Source of the DNA: CAZCPB01 sp044223975
GTDB lineage: Bacteria > Planctomycetota > Phycisphaerae > Phycisphaerales > UBA1924
Assembly (NCBI GenBank): GCA_044223975.1
Contig: JBGALI010000004.1
Location: forward strand, 124,001-188,000
Direction: 5' to 3'
Length of the DNA: 64,000 nucleotides
Within the stretch, counting starts at the first letter, position 1; the number at the start of each line of letters is the position of its first letter. This document shows, piece by piece, positions 39,665-48,002 of the stretch. Both the position numbers and the translations under genes were made by a program. The notes under the pieces are model-generated. The model had not been told where the DNA came from. It made no database searches and saw nothing but the letters and a program-made list of their open reading frames with translations.

Positions 39665-40315
39665 TCAGGCGCGACGGCGACGGGCCATCGCCAGGCCGCC
39701 GAGGCCCAGGAGCGCGGCGCTCGCGGGCGCGGGGACGGTGCCTTCGATGAGGATGGCCGCGTCGACGGTGGTGTCGGCCCAGCCGCTGCCGCCGAGGTCG
39801 TAGTTCGCGGTGGTGGCGCCGGTGGGGTTGGCGGTCGCGAGCCCGATCTCGGGGCCGAACGGGCCGGCGGCGGCGACGGGGGTGATGCCGACCCACCACT
39901 CGCCGGGAGTGAGAACGTTGCTCAAACCTGAGGCCGTGACCTTGTAATACGCCTGGCCGACGGAATCATCGGTGAGGAGCTCGACGGTCATGTCGATGAG
40001 CGAACCGCCGGGGAGAACGGTGGGCATGGCGCCGGTCTTGGGCTGGATGTAGAGGCGGCCGGTGGTCTCGGAATTCCAGCTGAAGTCAAAGCAGGTGAAG
40101 TACATCGAGACGCTGTTGACCTGCCAGCCTCCGGCGGGCACGGTGACATCGGACGCGGCGTACGCGGTCGAGCCGAAGGGGGGCGCGCCCGAGATGGTGT
40201 TGTAGAAGCCGTTGCTGGACCAGCCGAGCGAGGACTGATCCCAGAGGATGTCCGCCCGCGCCGCCGACGCGCCCGCGACGGCCAAGGTCGCGACCGCAAG
40301 AACCTGAAGCTTCAT
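39665..40315 (-). CDS. PEP-CTERM-like secreted protein
   Basis: The 216-residue protein has a signal peptide (MKLQVLAVATLAVAGASAAR) and a C-terminal sorting tail APASAALLGLGGLAMARRRR, the PEP-CTERM-like form. The mature part is beta-rich (WQVNSVSMYFTCFDFSWNSE, WWVGITPVAAAGPFGPEIGL). AGGAGC lies before the ATG. Related in domain type to the 10664-11473 gene but not clearly homologous in sequence. Function at the cell surface is unknown. Confidence 0.87.
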   Translation of the reverse strand: MKLQVLAVATLAVAGASAARADILWDQSSLGWSSNGFYNTISGAPPFGSTAYAASDVTVPAGGWQVNSVSMYFTCFDFSWNSETTGRLYIQPKTGAMPTVLPGGSLIDMTVELLTDDSVGQAYYKVTASGLSNVLTPGEWWVGITPVAAAGPFGPEIGLATANPTGATTANYDLGGSGWADTTVDAAILIEGTVPAPASAALLGLGGLAMARRRRA

Positions 40316-40573
40316 TCGTCTGCTCCTCAGAAAAATCCGGTTCCCAGAGTGGTGCCGATCCACACGGACCGTGGAACCACCGGGAGTGTCTTGTCTTACT
40401 GGGGGTCGACTGTAACGGGACCTTTCACGTTGAGCAAGATATTTCAATGGATTTCTAGATAGAAAATTCAGTAGGATACTGGAAGGGGTGATCAAGATCT
40501 GATAGGCTGCCGAAGATACGGTTGGTCTGAGGCGTAGATCGGTGGGGAAAGGCCGGATATTTGAGCGGGCTTC

Positions 40574-41833
40574 GTGAAGCCTAATTATCTGAGGAATAAG
40601 GACTTGAACCAACTTCCGCAGACTTTGAACCACTTCGAATCTGACGCCCGAAGCGCGGTGAACGGGCTGCGTTCAGCGCTGGCTGATTTGATGGCGGAGG
40701 TTCGAGGGGATCCGGCGCAGCCGCAAGAGATCGCGCGGCGTTTCGGACTTGACAAAACCCTTACATGGAAGATCGCTCGGGTCATCTGCGATGACGACTC
40801 GCTTGCCGCGGCGGTGCATGTGCCGGGTCGGGCGAGCGTGCGCGCGCTGGTGGAGGCGATGTCGAAGGACGGAGCGCCGGAGGATCGGACGCAGCCGGTC
40901 ATCGCGGCGATGGACCGGTTCGAGCAGTTCATCACGACGCACTGCGGCGACCGGACGACGTTCGAGGTGATGCTGGCGGGCGCTTCGGGGGGGATGAACC
41001 GCAAGCGTGCGGAGGTTTCGCGCAAGTCGTTCTACCAGGGGGCGAGCGCGATCTGGGGAGTGCAGGCGCGGGTGCACGTGAGCCTGCACTTTGTGGCGCC
41101 CAACGCGCGCGAGGCTGACCGGCTCGACCTGGCGGTGGTGGCGGGGTTCCTGGGTTTCCGGCGACTGCGTCCGGAGGTGTCGTGGACGGTGGCGGCGATG
41201 GCGACGCACGCGGACGAGGGGGTTCCGGTGGCGCACCGGGACATCCGTCCGATGGACCCGGCGCTCAAGCCTGGGGACACGCCGCTGCTGAAGCAGTTCT
41301 GTTCATCGCCGCTGCCGGAGCTTCGGAAGAACACGCGTCGGAGCAACGTGACGCGTTACGAGCTGGCGGAGGGGCCGATCGGGATCACTGCCGCGGCGGA
41401 CTGCATCACGGGGTGGGTGGCCAAGGGCGAGGTGAACCGGTTCCGCGCGCCCGACGACCACCTGGGCGAGCACATCGTGCGGCTGAGCACGCCCGTTGAG
41501 GTGCTGTACCACGATTTCTACGTGCACCGCGAGCTGACGTTTGCGATGAAGCCGACGATCCATCTGTACAGCGACCTGCCGGGGGGGCCGGTGTTCCCGC
41601 TCGATGGTCTGGACCGCGGGCGCCTGCCGATCGCCGAAGAAATCATCGACCTTGGGGAGGGTCCGCCGAGCACGTCAGCCGCGGACATCCCCAACTACCG
41701 GGCGATGGTGGAAACAGCGGCGAAGTCGCTGGACCACACGCTGAAGGATTTCCACGCGTTCCGGTTCCGGATGAAGTACCCGCCGATCCCGGCGCAGGCG
41801 CTGTTCCGGTACGAGCTCCCCGAGCGGGCGTGA
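40574..41833 (+). CDS. Unknown protein with N-terminal helix-turn-helix
   Basis: The 419-residue protein starts at GTG behind an AT-rich 130-bp stretch. Residues about 45-75 (QEIARRFGLDKTLTWKIARV) resemble an HTH. The rest shows alternating helices and strands with distinctive patches GGMNRKRAEVSRKSFYQGAS, LHFVAPNAREADRLDLAVVA and VEVLYHDFYVHRELTFAMKP, without matching any family I know. It stands alone on the plus strand between two minus-strand genes. A long N-terminal frame and uncertain start are possible; a later ATG lies at 40691. Confidence 0.65.
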   Translation: MKPNYLRNKDLNQLPQTLNHFESDARSAVNGLRSALADLMAEVRGDPAQPQEIARRFGLDKTLTWKIARVICDDDSLAAAVHVPGRASVRALVEAMSKDGAPEDRTQPVIAAMDRFEQFITTHCGDRTTFEVMLAGASGGMNRKRAEVSRKSFYQGASAIWGVQARVHVSLHFVAPNAREADRLDLAVVAGFLGFRRLRPEVSWTVAAMATHADEGVPVAHRDIRPMDPALKPGDTPLLKQFCSSPLPELRKNTRRSNVTRYELAEGPIGITAAADCITGWVAKGEVNRFRAPDDHLGEHIVRLSTPVEVLYHDFYVHRELTFAMKPTIHLYSDLPGGPVFPLDGLDRGRLPIAEEIIDLGEGPPSTSAADIPNYRAMVETAAKSLDHTLKDFHAFRFRMKYPPIPAQALFRYELPERA

Positions 41834-41839
41834 GCGTGG

Positions 41840-42322
41840 TCAGGCCTTGGGGGCCGCCTCCTTCATGGGGGGCGGGGCGTGGTGCTCGTGCATGTACTTC
41901 TGGAAGTCGTCGTGCAGGAACTTCATGGCGCGGCGGTCCATCATCTTGCGGAACGAGGGCTCGACCGCGATGGACCGCATGCGGGTGTCCCAGCTCTTGA
42001 AGTAGTCCTCGGGGATCTGCCCGTTCTTGTAGCTGAACCAGGCGATCTCGAAGACCGAGAGCTGCATGAGGTTGAAGAAGTTCTCGCGGATGTCGCGGTC
42101 GGTCTCGAGGCCTTCGACGTCGTCTTTGTAGACGGAGGCCAGCGACGGGTCGTCGACGCGCATCCGCCGCAGCTGCATCTGGAGTTCGACCAGCTTGGTG
42201 AAGTTGGCGACGTACTGGGCCCGGCGGTAGGCGCGGAACTGCACCGCGGCGAAGAGGAATGAGGCGGCGATCGCCGTGCTTGAGATCGACTGCATGACCA
42301 GCTGGACGCTCTGGAGTTCCAT
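41840..42322 (-). CDS. Membrane-anchored protein of unknown function
   Basis: The 160-residue protein has one N-terminal membrane helix (VMQSISSTAIAASFLFAAVQ) and then a mostly helical cytoplasmic-type domain (VANFTKLVELQMQLRRMRVD, FFNLMQLSVFEIAWFSYKNG, DYFKSWDTRMRSIAVEPSFR). It resembles the DUF4760-like arrangement of small membrane proteins, but I cannot assign it. It follows the Fur-like gene by 27 bp, so the two are likely one operon. Its stop is 7 bp from the stop of the convergent unknown gene. Confidence 0.7.
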   Translation of the reverse strand: MELQSVQLVMQSISSTAIAASFLFAAVQFRAYRRAQYVANFTKLVELQMQLRRMRVDDPSLASVYKDDVEGLETDRDIRENFFNLMQLSVFEIAWFSYKNGQIPEDYFKSWDTRMRSIAVEPSFRKMMDRRAMKFLHDDFQKYMHEHHAPPPMKEAAPKA

Positions 42323-42349
42323 GGGCTGATCGTTGCAGGGCGCGGGCGG

Positions 42350-42817
42350 TCACGTCGTCCGGGAGGCGTAGATCGTCAGGCGGTGGCCGACCGGGGTCAG
42401 GCCGCGCTCGGCGCAGAGACGGTCGCGGAGGGCGATGAGTTCAGGGACATCGATCTGGACGGCCTCGTGGGTGTCGGTGCGGACCAGCAGGTCGTGGGGC
42501 TGGCGGCCGTAGACCAGCTGGAAGTGGGACTGCTCGGGGTCGAGAAGGACGCGTTGGATGATGCCGGCGTCCTGGAGGAGCTTGATGGTGCGGTAGACGG
42601 TGGCCTTGGAGACGCGGAAGCCGCCGCCCTTGAGCTCGCGCTGCAGGCCCTCGGCCTCGAACAGGCCTTCCTTGCGGATGATGGCATCGAGGATCTGTGC
42701 CCGCTCGGGTGTGTACTTCAGGCCCTCCTGGCGGAGCTTCCGGCGGAAGACGGCGCAGAGGGGCTCGATGATCTCGAGTCCGGCGTCATCGTTCTTGGCG
42801 AGCGGCTGCAGTGCCAT
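42350..42817 (-). CDS. Fur family regulator lacking CxxC zinc motifs
   Basis: The 155-residue protein has the Fur winged helix: KLRQEGLKYTPERAQILDAI, SKATVYRTIKLLQDAGIIQR, and a C-terminal dimerisation half with HFQLVYGRQPHDLLVRTDTH. Where typical Fur proteins have CxxC after HDH (Zn-binding), this has RTDT, and the C-terminal CxxC pair is absent. Irr-like Fur proteins also lack these cysteines, so a metal- or haem-responsive function cannot be decided. It is divergent from the GT-C gene with only 32 bp between starts, and upstream of the 160-residue membrane protein. Confidence 0.86.
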   Translation of the reverse strand: MALQPLAKNDDAGLEIIEPLCAVFRRKLRQEGLKYTPERAQILDAIIRKEGLFEAEGLQRELKGGGFRVSKATVYRTIKLLQDAGIIQRVLLDPEQSHFQLVYGRQPHDLLVRTDTHEAVQIDVPELIALRDRLCAERGLTPVGHRLTIYASRTT

Positions 42818-42849
42818 GGCCTTATCCTAAGCCGCGCGAAAGCGCACGC

Positions 42850-45147
42850 ATGAGCCACCCCGCGTCCACCGATGCCGCCGCTTCCGCCCAGCTTCCGGGC
42901 GGGGCGCGCGCGCAGGTGTTCATTCTGTCGGCTTCGGCCCTGGTGCTTGCGGTAAGCGTCGTTGCCTTCGCCTCGATCGGTGAGGGGACGACCGTCATCG
43001 ACGGGGCGCTGGCGGTGATGACCTCGGTGCTTTCGGCGGCGCCGGCGGTGGTGTACGTGCTCGCGGCGGTGGGGCTGGGGCGATTGGGCACGCGGCTGTA
43101 CTCCGGGGCGCGCGAGCCTTTGGCGCTGCAGGCCGCGATCGGCGTGGCGGTCATGCTGACGCTCAGCCACGCGATGGGGTGGGCGGGGGCGTTCGGGAGC
43201 GCCGCGGGCCGGGCCGTGGCGCTGGCGCCGCTGGCGGTCGGGCTGGTGCTCCTGGGATTGCAGATCACGCGGGCGGCGCGGGCAACGGCGCAGGCGAGGA
43301 CGCGAGCGGCGATCGACCCGTTGTTCATCCTGCTCGCGCCGGGCGCGGCAGTGCTGCTGGTCGCGGCGTGCCAGCCGCCGGGGTGGTTGTGGGCGACGGA
43401 GTTCGGGGCGTACGACGCGCTGGAGTATCACCTTCAGCTGCCGCAGGAGTGGCTGGCGGCGGGGCGGCTGGCGCCGTCGGATCACAACGTGTACTCGTAC
43501 CTGCCGAGCTACGTCGAGGCGGCGTTCCTGCACGTGGGCGCGGCGATGGGGGCGCCGCGGGCGCCGGTCCCCGGCACGATCGGGTTTGGGCTGACGGCCC
43601 ACGACGGGGCGGGGGGGATTGCGTGCCAGGTGTTGCACGCGCTGCTGACGGTGCTTGCCGCGGGGCTCACGGGGTGTTTGGCGCGATCGATCGTGGCGGG
43701 GGCGGGTGGCGAGCGCGAGCGGGGACTGGATGATCGGGCGCAGGGGCTTGCGTTCTGTGCCGCGGCAGGGCTGGTGCTGCTCACGCCGTGGTCGATCGTG
43801 GTCGGGTCGCTGGCGTACAACGAGATGGCGGTGCTGGCGCTGCTTGCGGGGGCGCTGCTGGTGTCGTTCGACACCGGGGTCACGCCGGTGCGGCGCTCGG
43901 TGCTGGCGGCGTTGCTGGTGGGCACGGCGTGCGGGGCCAAGCCGACGGCGCTCACGTTCGCGGGGATCCCGGTCGCGATCGTGCTTTTGGGGAATCTGCC
44001 GGCGCGCGTGTGGCTGCGCGTGGTCGTCATCGGTGCGGCGGTGGGGGTGCTGACGCTGCTGCCGTGGATGGTTCGCAACTGGGCGGCGTGCGGTAATCCG
44101 GCGTTTCCGTTCGCGACGAAGCTCTTTGGCGTCGGACGCTGGACGGTCGAGCAGGTGGAGCGGTACGGCGGGGCGCACCGGTTCGACGGCTCGCTCGCCG
44201 AGAGGCTGCGGCTTCTCATAGCGGAGGAGCCGCTGAAGGCGGGCGAGCGCGGCACCGGTCTGGCGCGTCACCGCGGGGCGATGCACCCGCAGTACTTTGC
44301 GTTGTTTCCGCTGGTGCTGGTTGCCGCGGGGTCGTGTGTGCGCTGGGTGCGCGGCGCAGTCGGGGCGCACCCGCTGCTGCGGCCGAGCGTGCTGCTGGTG
44401 CTGGGGCTGCTAGCGCAGGCGGGGGCGTGGTTGTTCACGACGCACCTGCAGTCGCGGTTTTTGCTGCCGCTGGTGGTGCCGGGCGCCGCTCTGATCGCGG
44501 TGCAGCTGGGCGGGCTGGGAGCGCGGGGTCCGGGGTCGATGATCGGGGTGGCGCGGGTGTGCGCGGCGTTGGCTCTGCTGGCGCAGGCGTGCGCGTCGGC
44601 GTTTATCTTTGTGCTGGAGCATGGGGGCGCTCCCAACCGCGTGCTGGTGGCGGGGCCGGGGTACTTCAGCGGGGAGCTGTTTGCTCGCGAGATGCGCGAT
44701 GCGGATGCGGGCGATCGTGCCGCGATGCTGGAGAACGCGCCGGTGTCGGCCGCGATCAACCTGGCGCTGTCGGGTGCGGCGCCGTCGATCGAGGCGAAGC
44801 CCGGGGCGGTGTATTTCCTGGGCGATGCGACGCCGTTCTATTACTCGGTGCCGGTGGTGTACAACACGACGTACGACCGATCGCTGCTGGGCGAGGCGAT
44901 GAGGCGGGCGCCGGGCGATCCGGGGGCATGGACGCGCGAGCTGCGCGCCTTGGGCGTGCGCTTTGTGCTGTACGCGCCGAGTGAGATCCGGAGACTTCAG
45001 CGGAGCGGGTGGTACGATCCGCTCGTGACCACAGGCACGGTTGAAGAATGGCTGGCGCGCGATGCGGCGCTGGTGCGCGAGTGGCCGGGGGCGGGGCGGG
45101 CTTTGTTTGAGCTGCGCGAGCCGGCGGCGGGTGAGTTGCCGCGATGA
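42850..45147 (+). CDS. GT-C type integral membrane glycosyltransferase
   Basis: The 765-residue protein has about twelve to thirteen membrane helices. Residues about 170-215 contain the GT-C-like luminal loop with acidic residues, EFGAYDALEYHLQLPQEWLA, followed by VYSYLPSYVEAAFLHVGAAM, as in GT39/ArnT-like enzymes that use polyprenyl-phosphate sugars. A soluble C-terminal domain (about 610-765) follows the helices. The ATG at 42850 is 32 bp from the Fur-like start. The gene ends with ATGA shared with the next gene. Substrate unknown; perhaps envelope glycan or lipid modification. Confidence 0.75.
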   Translation: MSHPASTDAAASAQLPGGARAQVFILSASALVLAVSVVAFASIGEGTTVIDGALAVMTSVLSAAPAVVYVLAAVGLGRLGTRLYSGAREPLALQAAIGVAVMLTLSHAMGWAGAFGSAAGRAVALAPLAVGLVLLGLQITRAARATAQARTRAAIDPLFILLAPGAAVLLVAACQPPGWLWATEFGAYDALEYHLQLPQEWLAAGRLAPSDHNVYSYLPSYVEAAFLHVGAAMGAPRAPVPGTIGFGLTAHDGAGGIACQVLHALLTVLAAGLTGCLARSIVAGAGGERERGLDDRAQGLAFCAAAGLVLLTPWSIVVGSLAYNEMAVLALLAGALLVSFDTGVTPVRRSVLAALLVGTACGAKPTALTFAGIPVAIVLLGNLPARVWLRVVVIGAAVGVLTLLPWMVRNWAACGNPAFPFATKLFGVGRWTVEQVERYGGAHRFDGSLAERLRLLIAEEPLKAGERGTGLARHRGAMHPQYFALFPLVLVAAGSCVRWVRGAVGAHPLLRPSVLLVLGLLAQAGAWLFTTHLQSRFLLPLVVPGAALIAVQLGGLGARGPGSMIGVARVCAALALLAQACASAFIFVLEHGGAPNRVLVAGPGYFSGELFAREMRDADAGDRAAMLENAPVSAAINLALSGAAPSIEAKPGAVYFLGDATPFYYSVPVVYNTTYDRSLLGEAMRRAPGDPGAWTRELRALGVRFVLYAPSEIRRLQRSGWYDPLVTTGTVEEWLARDAALVREWPGAGRALFELREPAAGELPR

Positions 45148-46208
45148 GCGATGATTCCGAGGTGCCTGGTGCGGAGGGCCGAGCGGACCCGCTCCCTGAC
45201 GGTCGGGGCTCGTCGTCGATGCTCCGTGCCGCGGCGCAGTTCCTGGGTTTTCTCGTGGGCCTGGCGCTCCTGGTGTGGTGTGTGAAGGTCGCGCTGCGGC
45301 CGGAGAACCGCGAGCAACTGAGCCGCTTCCGCGAGGCAACGGCGGGGGAGATCGCGGTGATTCTTGCTCTGTCCGTCGCGAGCCTGGCGGCGAACGGGGC
45401 TGTGTTTTGGGTAATGGTCCGGCCCATCAAGAAGATCGACGTGGGGGGCGTGCTCTCGACGAACGCGCTGGCGACGTTTCTGAATTACCTGCCGTTCAAG
45501 ATCGGGGCGCTGGCGCGCATCGTGATCCACAACCGGCGCGACGGCGTGCCCGTGGTCACGATCGGGGCGTGGTTCGGGGCGGTCGCGGCGGTGCTGTTTG
45601 TCGCGCTCATTCCCCCGTGCGCGGCGACGTTCTGGCTCAAGCGGGTGGACGCGGCGTGGTTTGCGGTGTGCGGCGCGGGCGTGCTGGGGCTGGGCGCGGT
45701 CACGGTACTGATGGCCCGGGCGCTCGACGGCGCGGTGGGGGCCGAGCGGCTGCGGCGCGTGCTGGCGTTCTTGCCCCTGGGCACGCGGTTCGCGGGCTCG
45801 CGGTTCTTCGGGCAGGCGCACGCGGGGATGGCGATCCTGTCGCACGCGCCGACGGTGGGGGCGGGGGTGGCGCTGCGGCTGCTGGACCTTGGTCTTCAGG
45901 CCGCGCGGTTCGTCGTGATCGCGCACGTGCTTCACCAGGAGCTGGCGGTGGGGCGGGCGCTGATGGCGACGGTGGCGTACTTCCTGACGGGCGTGTTCAG
46001 CCCGGGCGGGATGCTGGGGACGCGCGAGGGTGTGACGGCGTGGCTGTTCGGCGCCGACGGGGCTGAATCACTGGCGGCGGTGGCGCTGCTGGTGGGCGGG
46101 GCGGAGATGGTGACGAATCTCACGGGCGCGGCGCTGGGGCTGGCGTACCTGCGGCCGGACCGGCTGATGCGGTGGAAGAGGGAATCCTCGACGTCGGACA
46201 GGGCCTGA
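45144..46208 (+). CDS. Lysylphosphatidylglycerol synthase TM-domain / UPF0104 membrane protein
   Basis: The 354-residue protein has seven to eight membrane helices and the UPF0104-like features TNALATFLNYLPFKIGALAR, RFFGQAHAGMAILSHAPTVG, GVFSPGGMLGTREGVTAWLF. Proteins of this family include the flippase half of lysyl-PG synthase and AglD-like flippases. There is no lysyl-transferase domain. It overlaps the GT-C gene by four bases, so the pair may work together in making or moving a lipid-linked glycan. N-terminal 30 residues are acidic and not conserved. Confidence 0.77.
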   Translation: MSDDSEVPGAEGRADPLPDGRGSSSMLRAAAQFLGFLVGLALLVWCVKVALRPENREQLSRFREATAGEIAVILALSVASLAANGAVFWVMVRPIKKIDVGGVLSTNALATFLNYLPFKIGALARIVIHNRRDGVPVVTIGAWFGAVAAVLFVALIPPCAATFWLKRVDAAWFAVCGAGVLGLGAVTVLMARALDGAVGAERLRRVLAFLPLGTRFAGSRFFGQAHAGMAILSHAPTVGAGVALRLLDLGLQAARFVVIAHVLHQELAVGRALMATVAYFLTGVFSPGGMLGTREGVTAWLFGADGAESLAAVALLVGGAEMVTNLTGAALGLAYLRPDRLMRWKRESSTSDRA

Positions 46209-46272
46209 GCGGGGTGGCACGAGCGGCGTCGGGCGCATCGATCCTGCGGGCGCGTTCGCTACCATCCCCCGC

Positions 46273-47988
46273 ATGCGTCTGGCCCTTGCGCAGATCAACC
46301 CCACCGTTGGCGATCTTCCCGGCAACCGGCGCCTCATCGCGCAGGCCGTGGAGCGTGCGGACGCGCAGAACGCCGACCTGGTGCTGCTTCCTGAGCTTGC
46401 GGTGTGCGGGTACCCGCCGCGTGACTTGATCTTTGAAGAAGGGTTCGTCGAGCGCTGCGTCGAGTCAGTGCAGGCCATGGCGGCGGAGGCGCCGCGCGGG
46501 ATCACGATCCTGGTGGGCTGTCCGACGCGCCCCGAGGGCGGCGCGGCACCGGCATCGTGCAACTCGCTGCTGGCGTTCCGCGACGGGAAGCTCATCGCGC
46601 GTCACGACAAGCGGCTGCTTCCCACGTACGACGTGTTCGACGAGGACCGTCATTTCCGGGCGGGGAAGCGGGCGGTGACGATCGACGTGACCAGCCGCGT
46701 TGGAATCACCGTGCGCGTCGGGTTGGCGATCTGCGAGGACCTGTGGCACGGCGAGGATGTGGGCACGGCGTGGCGCTACGTCGGGCAGCCCGAGCCGATC
46801 TCCGAGCTGCACGCGGCGGGGGCGAAGGTGATCGCGGTGGCGTCGGCCAGCCCGTTCGTGCTGGGCAAGACCGACCGGCACCGGGAGATCCTGCGCAAGC
46901 ACGCCAAGCGGCTGGGCGCGTTCGTGGCTTCGGTGAATCAGGTGGGCGGGAACGACGATCTTGTGTTCAACGGGCATTCGTGCATCATCGCGCCCGATGG
47001 TTCGCTGGCGGCGGCGGCCAAGGGGTTCGAGGACGACCTGGTGGTGCAGGAGCTGGGCGTTGGCGCGCGCGGCGTGAGCGACCCCGCTGACGCCATGGCG
47101 CTGGACGAGCAGGCGTACCGGGCGCTGGTGCTGGGGACGCGGGATTACTGCCGCAAGACGGGGTTCTCGACGGCGATCCTGGGGCTTTCGGGGGGCATCG
47201 ATTCGGCGCTGACGGCGTGCGTGGGCGTGGCGGCGCTGGGGGCGAAGAACATCACGGGCGTGGCGATGCCCAGCCGCTTTTCGTCGTCGCACTCGGTGGA
47301 AGACGCGCGTTCGCTGGCGGAGAACCTGAGGATCCGGTTCATCGAGACGCCGATCGAGAGCGCGGTGGAGGGCGTGCGGGCCGCGTTGACGCAGACGCTG
47401 GGCGTGCTGGGGCAGCCGGCGCTGGGTGATGCGACGCCCGACATCGCCGACGAGAACCTGCAGTCACGGATCCGTGGCACGATCCTGATGACGCTCTCCA
47501 ACCGCACGGGCTCGATCGTGCTGACGACGGGGAACAAGAGCGAGCTGGCGGTCGGGTACTGCACGCTGTACGGGGACATGAACGGAGGGCTGGCGGTGCT
47601 GTCGGACGTGAACAAGCAGCGGGTGTACTCGATCTCGCGGTGGCTGAACGGGCACGCGCGCGAGGCGGGGTTCGCGGGGTCGCTCATCCCGGCGCGGTCG
47701 ATCGACAAGGCGCCGAGCGCCGAGCTGCGGCCGAACCAGACGGACCAGGATTCGCTGCCGCCGTACGACATGCTGGACGCGATCCTGGAGCGTCACGTGG
47801 AGCAGCGGCAGAGCGTGGAGCGGATCGTGCGCGAGACGGGGTACGACGAGGCGCTGGTGCGGCGGATCGCGCGGATGACGGCGCGGGCGGAGTACAAGCG
47901 CCAGCAGGCGGCGGTGGGGCTGAAAATCACCAGCCTGACATTCGGGTCGGGGCGGAGGGTGCCGATCGCGCAGCGGTGGGATATGTGA
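46273..47988 (+). CDS. nadE: Glutamine-dependent NAD+ synthetase
   Basis: The 571-residue protein fuses an N-terminal nitrilase-type glutaminase (LVLLPELAVCGYPPRDLIFE with catalytic Glu, KRLLPTYDVFDEDRHFRAGK with Lys, and VGLAICEDLW with Cys about 153) to a C-terminal NAD synthetase (ILGLSGGIDSALTACVGVAA about 302-321, the ATP pyrophosphatase motif SGGxDS). The reaction turns deamido-NAD into NAD+ with ATP and glutamine in the cytoplasm. Length and motifs are complete. It starts 64 bp after the flippase-like gene and converges on the coiled-coil gene. Confidence 0.97.
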   Translation: MRLALAQINPTVGDLPGNRRLIAQAVERADAQNADLVLLPELAVCGYPPRDLIFEEGFVERCVESVQAMAAEAPRGITILVGCPTRPEGGAAPASCNSLLAFRDGKLIARHDKRLLPTYDVFDEDRHFRAGKRAVTIDVTSRVGITVRVGLAICEDLWHGEDVGTAWRYVGQPEPISELHAAGAKVIAVASASPFVLGKTDRHREILRKHAKRLGAFVASVNQVGGNDDLVFNGHSCIIAPDGSLAAAAKGFEDDLVVQELGVGARGVSDPADAMALDEQAYRALVLGTRDYCRKTGFSTAILGLSGGIDSALTACVGVAALGAKNITGVAMPSRFSSSHSVEDARSLAENLRIRFIETPIESAVEGVRAALTQTLGVLGQPALGDATPDIADENLQSRIRGTILMTLSNRTGSIVLTTGNKSELAVGYCTLYGDMNGGLAVLSDVNKQRVYSISRWLNGHAREAGFAGSLIPARSIDKAPSAELRPNQTDQDSLPPYDMLDAILERHVEQRQSVERIVRETGYDEALVRRIARMTARAEYKRQQAAVGLKITSLTFGSGRRVPIAQRWDM

Positions 47989-48002
47989 AAGCGCTGCCGC
48001 GT

